From Planctomycetia bacterium (lineage in GTDB: Bacteria > Planctomycetota > Phycisphaerae > Phycisphaerales > SM1A02), in the NCBI GenBank assembly GCA_009936695.1, contig JAACEA010000174.1:1-11512 (forward strand): a DNA stretch of 11,512 bases, read 5' to 3'. The notes below the pieces were generated by a model. It worked only from the letters and a program-made list of their open reading frames with translations, did not search any database and had not been told where the DNA came from. A program made the position numbers and the translations under genes. The first letter of the stretch is position 1. Every line of letters begins with the position of its first letter. Shown piece by piece: positions 5,872-11,512 of this stretch.

Positions 5872-7938
5872 TCATTCCTCGTCGCCCGCGATCTCGGTCG
5901 CCACCACGCCGGTGGCGGCCGGGCGCGGCGTGCCCGGATCCACGAAGACCAGGTCGACCTTGCCACCCTCGTCGACGTGGCTGCTGAAGAGCAGGATCCG
6001 TCCGCGGTACGGCATCATCCGGAGGTGGGTCGGGGTGACCGGGATGGTCTCCATGACCGTGGACCAGCGATCGGTGGCGGGGTCGTAGACCTCGAGACTG
6101 GGATTCGGTTCGAATCCGCCGTCCGCGGTGGGACTGGAGCCACCGGCGAAGTAGAGCCTGCCGTTGAGCGGGATGAGCTGGCCGCTCAACCTCGGGCGGT
6201 TCGGCGCGGCGATCTCGGTGAAGCGACCCGTCTCGAAGTCGAAACGTTCGGCCGAGTCCACGATCTGGAAGTTCTCCCGCATGCCGTTGACGAGGTAGTA
6301 CGAGCCGTCGAGGACGGCGCCACCGAAGGCCCGCCGCGGGCCGGTCAGATTGACGCCTTCGTAGGCGAACTCCTCGTCGCCGCGATCGATCGAGGCGGAG
6401 ACCACCTCGGTGACGTGACGAAATCGGTCTTCCTTCGGTCGTCGCGGGTCGTAGTCGAGGCCGCCGAAGACCCAGAGCGTTCCGTCGTGCTCGGCGAAGC
6501 CGAACTGGCTTCGGGGAACCGGAAGGCTCGGTGCGTCGTCCATCCACGCGTCCTCTTCAGGGTCGTATCGATACCCCTCGGTCCAGGTCCGGGCGACTTC
6601 GCCGTCGTGGCCGAAGCCGCCGAGGGCGTACATCGCGCCGTTCGATCCCGCGGTCGCGGTCTTGATCGTCTGTCGGCGGTGGGGATACGGCTCGAACGTC
6701 TCCCACTCGAGGTTGGCGAGCGAGAGTCGATACGACTCCTCGAGGAAGTTCTCCGCCTCGAAGTCGTGCTGGCCGGTGCTGTTGTTGCCGCCGAAGAGGT
6801 GCAGCCAGCCGTCGTGCACGAACATCCCCTGCCGGTTCTTCGATGCGATCGGGGTGGGAATCGTGAGGTGGCGGACCTTGGTCGTCACGCGGTCGTCCTC
6901 GAGATCGAGGTGCTCGACGTGCGCGGGGCGCACGCCGCGGGAGATGCCGCCGACGAACATGAGGTCGTCGTCAGGCGTGACCGCGATCTGGTGGAAGAAC
7001 CGCGGGAAGGTGAGGTTTCCGACATGTCGCCACGCCGGTTCGCCGGGGGCCCAGTCGAAGACCTTGCCATCCGCGCCCGACGCGACCACGCGTCCGTCCC
7101 GGGTTTCGGCGGCGACGCCGAACGCGACGCCGGGGTAGGCGGGGCCCGATGTCCAGCGTCCGGTCCGGAGGTCCATCACGTCGACCGCGTCGCTCATCTT
7201 GCGATCCGCGGTGATGCCACCGATCGTCACCAGCTGGTCGTCGACCGCGGTGGTGGCGAGGGCGCGTCGCTTGAACGGGGCCGGCATGCTCTTCCATCCC
7301 TCGTCGAGATTCTCGAGATCGAGGACCAGCACGTCCTCGTGCCAGGTCTGGGTGTCGGCCTCCTGATCCATGCCCCAGCCACCGGCGACCACGATCCGCG
7401 AGCCCGCCATGGTGCTGTCGTGCGAGGAGCGACGGTGGGGCAGTCGCGGCAACGGATACCAGGACTTGGAATCGCAGTCGAACACGCGGACATCGTCGAT
7501 CGAGTCGAGGGCCTGCGCTTCATCGCGGGAGTTGCGGGCGATCATCCCACCGATTCGGAACACCCGGCCGTCATGGGTCTCGATCGAACAGCTCTGGATC
7601 TTCTCGTCGTGGGGGAGATATTCGACGTGGGACGGATCGAGCATGTTGATCCGAAGGAAGTCGCTGCACTGCGCCTCGCGGAAGTAGTCGTGCGGTGGTC
7701 CGGTGTAGCCACCGAGCACGTAGATCCAGCCGTCTCCGGTGGCCGCGCCGAAGCTCGTGGTGGGACGTGGCAGGAGGCCCATGGGCTGGCCGACCGGCAT
7801 CGAGGCGTCGTTCGAGATCGACTCGGGCATCTCGAAGTGCTGGCCGCGGGCTTCGCCGGCGGTGGCGAGGGCGAGCAGGCCGCATGAGGCGACGAAGGGG
7901 GTCAGGTGGGGGCGGGACATGCGGAACATGCGGGACAT
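5872..7938 (-). CDS. Large secreted kelch-repeat protein with about twelve blades
   Basis: A 688-residue exported beta-propeller protein of unknown partner or ligand. A signal peptide covers roughly residues 1-32 (Arg-rich start, then FVASCGLLALATAGEA). After it come kelch-like repeats about 50 residues apart, each with the hydrophobic-GG hallmark: VLGGY near 76, RIGGM 130, VAGGW 186, TIGGI 240, MFVGGI 330, LFGGN 383, ALGGF 440, VFGGL 491 and FAGGS 599. Degenerate versions lie near 288 (ASGA), 551 (VNGM) and 650 (FSSH). Twelve evenly spaced units suggest two six-bladed propellers; that count is my reading of spacing, not a structure. The start at 7938 is preferred because AGGAG (7950-7954) lies 11 bases upstream and the signal peptide begins there; an in-frame ATG at 8013 would add 25 unlikely residues. 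No catalytic galactose-oxidase residues were identified. The gene is divergent from the dockerin-tailed gene, with shared palindromes between them. Confidence 0.88.
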   Translation of the reverse strand: MSRMFRMSRPHLTPFVASCGLLALATAGEARGQHFEMPESISNDASMPVGQPMGLLPRPTTSFGAATGDGWIYVLGGYTGPPHDYFREAQCSDFLRINMLDPSHVEYLPHDEKIQSCSIETHDGRVFRIGGMIARNSRDEAQALDSIDDVRVFDCDSKSWYPLPRLPHRRSSHDSTMAGSRIVVAGGWGMDQEADTQTWHEDVLVLDLENLDEGWKSMPAPFKRRALATTAVDDQLVTIGGITADRKMSDAVDVMDLRTGRWTSGPAYPGVAFGVAAETRDGRVVASGADGKVFDWAPGEPAWRHVGNLTFPRFFHQIAVTPDDDLMFVGGISRGVRPAHVEHLDLEDDRVTTKVRHLTIPTPIASKNRQGMFVHDGWLHLFGGNNSTGQHDFEAENFLEESYRLSLANLEWETFEPYPHRRQTIKTATAGSNGAMYALGGFGHDGEVARTWTEGYRYDPEEDAWMDDAPSLPVPRSQFGFAEHDGTLWVFGGLDYDPRRPKEDRFRHVTEVVSASIDRGDEEFAYEGVNLTGPRRAFGGAVLDGSYYLVNGMRENFQIVDSAERFDFETGRFTEIAAPNRPRLSGQLIPLNGRLYFAGGSSPTADGGFEPNPSLEVYDPATDRWSTVMETIPVTPTHLRMMPYRGRILLFSSHVDEGGKVDLVFVDPGTPRPAATGVVATEIAGDEE

Positions 7939-7949
7939 GGGCACGGGGT

Positions 7950-7954
7950 CTCCT
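7950..7954 (-). promoter_or_regulatory. Ribosome binding site deciding the kelch start
   Basis: AGGAG on the minus strand, 11 bases before the ATG at 7938. It supports this start over the upstream in-frame ATG at 8013. Confidence 0.65.
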
Positions 7955-8022
7955 GAATGGATGGGCAGGGGGCCGCGACGGCGTCGGGCTCGCAGAATCT
8001 GGAAATCTACCAAATTGAAATG

Positions 8023-8045
8023 ATTTTGAGACTCAGTCTCAAAAT
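8023..8045. promoter_or_regulatory. Palindromic operator 1 (Fur-family-like 7-1-7 dyad)
   Basis: A perfect 11-1-11 palindrome centred on 8034 with core TGAGACTCAGTCTCA. The 7-1-7 layout and the outer TGA...TCA resemble Fur-family boxes (TGATAATnATTATCA; five of seven half-site positions match), but the regulator is not identified. It lies 96 bases upstream of the kelch start and overlaps a TTGAGA that could act as a -35. Confidence 0.7.
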
Positions 8046-8052
8046 GATTCGC

Positions 8053-8058
8053 TATATT
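8053..8058 (+). promoter_or_regulatory. Possible -10 box for the dockerin-tailed gene
   Basis: TATATT matches five of six consensus positions and lies between the two palindromes. The TTGAGA of palindrome 1 (8026-8031) is 21 bases upstream, longer than the usual 17, so the pairing is uncertain. Transcription starting near 8065 would place palindrome 2 just downstream of the start site, as for a repressor site. Confidence 0.35.
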
Positions 8059-8067
8059 TCTTCGTTT

Positions 8068-8084
8068 TTGAGACTAAGTCTCAA
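8068..8084. promoter_or_regulatory. Palindromic operator 2 (same core as operator 1)
   Basis: A perfect 8-1-8 palindrome centred on 8076, core TGAGACTAAGTCTCA. It differs from operator 1 only at the central base. The centres are 42 bp apart, four turns of B-DNA, so bound dimers would sit on the same face. It lies 57 bases upstream of the 8133 start. The surrounding 8010-8090 is strikingly AT-rich against a GC-rich background. Confidence 0.7.
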
Positions 8085-8119
8085 TATCAACAAAGGCGGG
8101 TCGCTCGTGAACGGCCCAT

Positions 8120-8123
8120 GGAG
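8120..8123 (+). promoter_or_regulatory. Ribosome binding site deciding the dockerin-gene start
   Basis: GGAG nine bases before the ATG at 8133. The in-frame ATG at 8118 has no site at a suitable distance, so 8133 is preferred. Confidence 0.6.
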
Positions 8124-8132
8124 CTTGAATCG

Positions 8133-9185
8133 ATGGCCCTCTTGAATCGTCCGCGTTACCGCCCGATCGGACTCGCAGCCTTGACCACGGCCTGTCTGGC
8201 CGGGCCGCTCGATGCCCAGTCCTACGACATCACCATGTCGACGACGGCAGACCGCTGGAGTTATCCGTTCAACGCCACCCCGGGAACTCGGCCGGCGGGT
8301 TCGACCTTCGGATACGTCCCGTTTCCGGACGAGACGTCCTTCGACAACCGGGACGGGCAGGTGATCGTCGCCTTCGACACCTCCAAGATCGTCCCGCCGG
8401 GGCAGGGGGCCGGAAGTTACGACGTCTCGGTCTTCGCGCTCGAGATCACGCTCGCCGGACCGGCCTCCGGTCCCATCGACCTCACCGTGGACGATTGGCG
8501 GACCTACCTCCCCGAGGAAGCCGAGAACGCCCTTCCCGACGTCGACCCCGGACGTCCGATCGAACTCTTCGCGGCGGGATTCCGGAACGGTTACGACCGA
8601 CTTTCCTGGAACGAGGGTGATTTCTTCTCGGACACCGACATCTTCGGCCAGGGCACCCGCAACGTCTTCGCCGCCGAGATCGCGGCGGACGGCTCGCTGT
8701 TCGACGCCTCTTCCAGCATCACGGACGACTTCACCGCGACCCCGGTCGCCGTCGCCGCCTTCCCCGGTTTCGAGGCCGGCGAGATTCCGCCCGAGGGCGC
8801 GATCGCAACCTTCGAACTCGACACCTCGGATCCGCTGATTCACGGCTGGCTCGGTGAAAGCCTCGACGAGGGACGTCTGGTCTTCTCGGTCACTTCGCTG
8901 ATCGGGGCGAGCCAGGGCGACACCCTTCTCACCCAGTTCTATCTCCGCGAGAACCCGCTCGTCGAAGTCGGTGTCCGCGAGTCCTCCGCCATCGCGTTCA
9001 CCGTCGACATCGTCGACGTCTGCAAGGTTCGAGAGGACCTCAACGGTGATTGCATCGTGGATGGCGCCGACCTCGGACTCTTTCTTTCGCGTTGGAACAC
9101 GGCGGACGAATCCGCCGACTTCGACGACGACGGCATCGTGAGCGGCAGCGACCTCGGCCGCCTGCTCGCGGCCTTCGGAATCTGA
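8133..9185 (+). CDS. Secreted protein with C-terminal dockerin-like calcium loops
   Basis: A 350-residue exported protein. The signal peptide is [28 protein letters not shown], cleaved before QSYD. The central part (about residues 29-290) is an acidic, beta-rich domain I do not recognise; it opens with [19 protein letters not shown] and contains [10 protein letters not shown] and [10 protein letters not shown], suggesting a sandwich fold of the kind found in planctomycete secreted proteins. Residues 302-350 are a dockerin type I-like tail with two calcium loops, [20 protein letters not shown] and [20 protein letters not shown]. Phycisphaerae use such tails widely outside cellulosomes, probably for surface attachment; here the last residues are FGI rather than the terminal Cys often seen. 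The start rests on GGAG at 8120-8123. It is divergent from the kelch gene with shared palindromic operators, and is followed at 136 bases by another secreted-protein gene, possibly co-transcribed. Confidence 0.87.
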   Translation: MALLNRPRYRPIGLAALTTACLAGPLDAQSYDITMSTTADRWSYPFNATPGTRPAGSTFGYVPFPDETSFDNRDGQVIVAFDTSKIVPPGQGAGSYDVSVFALEITLAGPASGPIDLTVDDWRTYLPEEAENALPDVDPGRPIELFAAGFRNGYDRLSWNEGDFFSDTDIFGQGTRNVFAAEIAADGSLFDASSSITDDFTATPVAVAAFPGFEAGEIPPEGAIATFELDTSDPLIHGWLGESLDEGRLVFSVTSLIGASQGDTLLTQFYLRENPLVEVGVRESSAIAFTVDIVDVCKVREDLNGDCIVDGADLGLFLSRWNTADESADFDDDGIVSGSDLGRLLAAFGI

Positions 9186-9251
9186 ATCGATCGAACATCA
9201 CGCCGTCGATCCTCGGCGGCCACGTATCAACACCGGATCTCCATGCTTCCT

Positions 9252-9301
9252 CGAATTGTCATGACCGGATCCGTCTCCCACTTCTCCCAACGCACAATTC
9301 G
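9252..9301 (+). other. Inverted repeat in the leader of the 9322 gene
   Basis: CGAATTGT (9252-9259) and ACAATTCG (9294-9301) are perfect inverted copies 34 bases apart. They end six bases before the AAGGAG ribosome site (9307-9312). Pairing in the transcript would form a stem next to the ribosome site. A weak five-bp GC stem at 9201-9218 follows the dockerin gene but lacks a U-tract. Confidence 0.4.
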
Positions 9302-9321
9302 AACTCAAGGAGTCTGAGCGA

Positions 9322-9939
9322 ATGAGAATTTTTGCAGCCATCGCCGCCGTTTCGGCGGTCACCGGAATCGCCGCCGCGGATCTCACCGACCCGTTGGTCC
9401 CCGAATGGAGAGGCGACGCGGGGGCTTTCTACGCAGGGTGGGACAGCTTCACTGATGCCGCGGGCGGCGCCAACGCCCCCGAAGCGGGAAGCGGATTCGA
9501 CGTGTACAACTTCGGACCCGGCGCCGTCATCGCGAGCTCCGGGAACATCTACGCCGCGGGCGGCCCGCTCGACATCCACATCTATTCGAACGTCGAGATC
9601 GCCGCATCCGAAGCCGTTCTGAGCTTCTCGTTTCTCGGAAGTTCGATCGACACCTCGGATGTCCAGGCCTTCTTCCTCGGCCAGTACATCGATCCGATCG
9701 AAAGCGAACTCCGTGCTCTCGAGGACTTCGGCGGCTTCGTGAAGGAGACCTGGTCGTTCACCTACGACTTCTCGAACGTCGGTGGCGTCTCCTCGACCGT
9801 CGCGTTCTTCTTCGGTTCGGGCGATCTCACCAATTCGAGTCTGGATGCGGTCTCGGTGGACGTCCTCTCCGTGCCCGCGCCGGGCGCGATCGCCCTTCTC
9901 GGGATCGCGGGTCTGACTTCGCGTCGCCGCCGCGGCTGA
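9322..9939 (+). CDS. Secreted protein with PEP-CTERM-like tail (paralogue of the 3544 gene)
   Basis: A 205-residue exported protein of unknown function. Residues 1-19 are a Sec signal peptide (MRIFAAIAAVSAVTGIAAA). The mature chain begins DLTDPLVPEWRGDAG, then WDSFTD, the same block as in the protein encoded at 3544; the middle is beta-rich with no Cys; the end is PAPGAIALLGIAGLTSRRRRG, a PEP-CTERM-like signal. Similarity to the 3544 protein runs the whole length but is weaker in the centre, so the two are diverged paralogues rather than a recent copy. AAGGAG nine bases before the ATG fixes the start. The gene may be read with the dockerin-tailed gene 136 bases upstream, since no clear terminator separates them. 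Two structured repeats follow the stop codon. Surface anchoring by an exosortase system is inferred. Confidence 0.87.
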   Translation: MRIFAAIAAVSAVTGIAAADLTDPLVPEWRGDAGAFYAGWDSFTDAAGGANAPEAGSGFDVYNFGPGAVIASSGNIYAAGGPLDIHIYSNVEIAASEAVLSFSFLGSSIDTSDVQAFFLGQYIDPIESELRALEDFGGFVKETWSFTYDFSNVGGVSSTVAFFFGSGDLTNSSLDAVSVDVLSVPAPGAIALLGIAGLTSRRRRG

Positions 9940-9969
9940 GAAGCGACGGCTTCCCGGTGAAGATTCTCG

Positions 9970-10037
9970 GGGAGAGAGAAGGCTGGTCCCGCGACGCGTG
10001 AGTGACGCACGCCGACGCGGGGCCGGCCTCTCTCCCC
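9970..10037. repeat. Structured tandem repeat, copy 1
   Basis: A long imperfect hairpin. The core stem pairs 9980-9993 with 10016-10029 (14 bp, two G-U) and continues outward by GAGAG with CTCTC after a one-base bulge. The 22-base apical region (9994-10015) can form a small inner stem GCGT/ACGC. Bases 9985-10009 are identical to copy 2 (10080-10104). It may also terminate transcription of the 9322 gene. Confidence 0.75.
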
Positions 10038-10066
10038 GGATGGATCCGCCCCGAGCGAATCCGGAT

Positions 10067-10132
10067 GAAGAAGAAAGCCGGTCCCGCGACGCGTGAGTGA
10101 CGCATGTCGACGCGGGGCCGGCTTCGTTCTTC
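10067..10132. repeat. Structured tandem repeat, copy 2
   Basis: The same element 95 bases downstream. The core stem pairs 10075-10088 with 10111-10124; outer arms AGAAG and CTTCT pair after a 3-base bulge. Relative to copy 1, one G-C pair has become A-U (10076 with 10123), a G-U has become C-G, and the outer arms differ on both sides in matching ways. Read on the minus strand, the hairpin is followed by the pyrimidine-rich TTTCTTCTTC, so it could end the minus-strand operon that stops at 10161. Confidence 0.75.
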
Positions 10133-10160
10133 GGGGTGATCGAACCCCGGTACGGCAGAA

Positions 10161-10790
10161 TCAGGAACTGCCCTCGCGCATCCGATCGAGGCTCTCCGGG
10201 AACGGATAGCTCGCGAAGACGCCGGTCGGCGCGACGTCCCAGGCCGTGACCGGTGGGTAGAAGTCGCCTTCGAATCCGGCCTTGTGCATCGCGTCGAGCA
10301 CCGACTCGAGGCTCGACTCGTCGCCATCGTCGTGGGCGATCAGGCGATTCGAACGAGCCCCGAGGAACGAGACCGTCGCGACCGGGTATCGATCCCGGCG
10401 GCCTTCCAGCATCTTCGAGATGGTGCGGAAGCCTCGGAAGACGTCCTCGAGCGTGAAGTGATCGCGGCCCGCGGGCCGAAGCAGCGCGAGGATCAGAAGC
10501 CGATCGAGATCGAACTTCAGGACGTACGGTTCCCGGTCCTCCCGAGCGTGCACGGAGACCGAGTCGCGGAACATCTTCGCGTAGCTCGTCGCGCTCGCCA
10601 GCGTCCACTGGCTCGTGGGAATGAGCTTGAAGAGTTCGCCGAGGATGCCACGGTCGTTGTTCTCGTCGTTCACGCCGCAGATCACGGTGCGATATCGACC
10701 GTCGAGCACATCATCGAGGAGGTGCTGGCCCCACTGGATCCGGATCCGACGCTGGGCGCGGACCATCCGGGGATCGCCCGCAGGCAGCAT
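10161..10790 (-). CDS. Conserved-looking protein of unknown function, possibly truncated at its N-terminus
   Basis: I do not recognise this 209-residue protein. It has no signal peptide, no membrane segment and one Cys (VICGVNDENND). It is a mixed alpha/beta, charged, probably cytoplasmic chain; stretches such as RIRIQWGQHLLDDVLDG, KFDLDRLLILALLRP and LEDVFRGFRTISKMLEG look like packed helices, and PVATVSFLGARSNRLIAHDD like strands. The ATG at 10790 is the first start after an in-frame TAG (10818-10820) and has only a poor ribosome site (GGGAG 15 bases away). The frame continues upstream through the TAG to an ATG at 10874 that overlaps the stop of the cyclophilin gene and has a good ribosome site, so the intended protein was probably 237 codons with the TAG at codon 19. 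It is the second gene of the cyclophilin operon. Confidence 0.7.
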   Translation of the reverse strand: MLPAGDPRMVRAQRRIRIQWGQHLLDDVLDGRYRTVICGVNDENNDRGILGELFKLIPTSQWTLASATSYAKMFRDSVSVHAREDREPYVLKFDLDRLLILALLRPAGRDHFTLEDVFRGFRTISKMLEGRRDRYPVATVSFLGARSNRLIAHDDGDESSLESVLDAMHKAGFEGDFYPPVTAWDVAPTGVFASYPFPESLDRMREGSS

Positions 10791-10874
10791 GACGAGCCGC
10801 TGGGTCTCCCGACTCGCCTAGACGAGTCGATCGCCGTCACCCTTGTAGACGCGGAACGTGTCGGGGGTGGTCAT
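10791..10874 (-). other. In-frame N-terminal extension interrupted by TAG
   Basis: From the ATG at 10874 the frame reads [18 protein letters not shown], a TAG at 10820-10818, then ASRETQRLV joining MLPAGDP of the downstream reading frame. The ATG overlaps the cyclophilin TGA (ATGA), and GAAGGG (10881-10886 on the minus strand) lies six bases upstream, a normal ribosome site. Codons on both sides of the TAG keep the high G/C third positions of coding sequence (22 of 26). Possible readings are a nonsense mutation with restart at 10790, a sequence error (CAG or TAC read as TAG), amber readthrough, or a short leader peptide. Confidence 0.65.
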
Positions 10875-11512
10875 TTGCCACCCTTCTTGAGCGCCTCGAG
10901 CGCCTTCTTCGCCGCGTCGAGTTCCGCCTGCAGCGCATCCACGCGGGCCTGGGCGTCCGCGTCGATCGCCTTGTCGGCCTCGGCCTTGGTGACGAACGCG
11001 ATCGACTCGATCATCATCGGCTGGGTGGGCACGTCGCCCATGCCGTTCGGAAGTCGGGTGGTGGGCACGCCGGCGATCTTGTCGACCACGTCCATGCCAC
11101 CGATCACCTTGCCGAAGACCGCGTAGCCGGCGCCGTCACGGGGCTGGTCGAGGAAGTCGTTGTCCGCGAGATTGATGAAGAACTGGTTGGTGGCCGAGTC
11201 CGGCTGGTTGCCGAGGCGGGCCATCGCGAGCGTCGCTCGCTTGTTCTTCTGGCCGTTGGTCCATTCGTTCTTGATGCCGGCCTTCGCACCGGGCTTCTTG
11301 TGCATCGTCTGCGGGTAGGCGCCGTGGTGGTCGAAGCCACCGCCCTGAACCATGAAGCCTGGGATCACGCGATGGAAGAGAGTCTTGTCGTAGAAGCCCT
11401 CCTTCGCGTACATCTTGAAGTTGGCGACGCTGATCGGCGCCTTCTCGTCGTCGAGCTCGACCACGATGGTCCCGAGCGTGGTCTTGATGGTCGCGTAGCT
11501 CGCTTCGGCGAC
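10871..11512 (-). CDS. Cyclophilin-type peptidyl-prolyl cis-trans isomerase (5' end outside window)
   Basis: The visible 213 residues hold almost a full cyclophilin domain, which speeds cis-trans isomerisation of X-Pro bonds during protein folding. It begins [20 protein letters not shown], then [17 protein letters not shown]; the active-site strand [14 protein letters not shown] includes the conserved Arg and Phe; next come [31 protein letters not shown] and [17 protein letters not shown]. The frame is open to the window edge, so the true start and any signal peptide lie outside; the GTG at 11464 is an internal Val codon of the first domain strand, not the start. The C-terminus adds an unusual alanine/lysine-rich tail, [20 protein letters not shown], that should form a short coiled coil and ends KKGGK. 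Its TGA overlaps the ATG of the next frame, indicating one operon. Family certain; whether cytoplasmic or exported cannot be seen. Confidence 0.92.
   Translation of the reverse strand, partial: VAEASYATIKTTLGTIVVELDDEKAPISVANFKMYAKEGFYDKTLFHRVIPGFMVQGGGFDHHGAYPQTMHKKPGAKAGIKNEWTNGQKNKRATLAMARLGNQPDSATNQFFINLADNDFLDQPRDGAGYAVFGKVIGGMDVVDKIAGVPTTRLPNGMGDVPTQPMMIESIAFVTKAEADKAIDADAQARVDALQAELDAAKKALEALKKGGK

Noticed and set aside
5977..7887. Plus-strand open frame of 636 codons
   Set aside because: Antisense to the kelch gene, which has a signal peptide and regular repeats.
9259..10608. Minus-strand open frame of 449 codons containing THASRD twice
   Set aside because: It spans the tandem repeats and runs antisense to the 9322 gene; the repeated peptide is simply the translation of the two structured repeats.
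10284..11126. Plus-strand open frame of 280 codons
   Set aside because: Antisense to the cyclophilin and the unknown gene; no recognisable domain.

Overview
The window looks like a chromosomal fragment of a high-GC planctomycete, most likely of the class Phycisphaerae. Three secreted proteins end in a short hydrophobic stretch followed by an Arg-rich tail (PEP-CTERM-like; tails PAPGAVALLGLAGLAGRRRR, PAPGAIALLGIAGLTSRRRR and a more divergent PGIGGLAPLAAMGLIGRRRR). A fourth ends in a dockerin-like pair of calcium loops, and DUF1080 and kelch proteins are present. These are hallmarks of that group. Every gene end that can be seen uses TGA. The taxonomic call is an inference from these features, not from a database match.

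Layout. 5-733 (+) is a FliA/WhiG-type sigma factor closed by a strong hairpin at 788-817. 1015-1821 (+) is a secreted PEP-CTERM-like protein. It converges on a minus-strand pair, a 3-oxoacid CoA-transferase B subunit (3327-2665) followed with an ATGA overlap by a DUF1080 lipoprotein (2668-1919); a large hairpin separates the two directions. 3544-4179 (+) is a second PEP-CTERM-like protein with a textbook terminator. 4279-5847 (+) is an ALDH7-family aldehyde dehydrogenase, apparently monocistronic and possibly leaderless. It converges on a large secreted kelch protein (7938-5872, -). The kelch gene is divergent from a secreted dockerin-tailed protein (8133-9185, +), and their shared AT-rich upstream region holds two nearly identical palindromes 42 bp apart. 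9322-9939 (+) is a third PEP-CTERM-like protein, a clear paralogue of the second. After it come two tandem copies of a structured repeat (9970-10132). The last operon runs on the minus strand: a cyclophilin-type peptidyl-prolyl isomerase (entering from the right edge, ending 10871), then an unrecognised protein (10790-10161) whose natural start seems to be 10874, separated from the rest of its frame by an in-frame TAG.

How the genes fit together. The window is a patchwork of short transcription units, mostly envelope or secreted proteins, with two metabolic enzymes (the CoA-transferase subunit and the ALDH7 dehydrogenase). No single pathway ties them together. The strongest leads are: (1) the in-frame TAG that splits a translation-coupled gene; (2) the paired Fur-like palindromes controlling the divergent kelch and dockerin genes; (3) the tandem hairpin repeat whose arms differ in a compensated way; and (4) a CoA-transferase B subunit without its A partner, coupled to a surface lipoprotein. 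No RNA gene, CRISPR array, insertion sequence or attachment site was seen.
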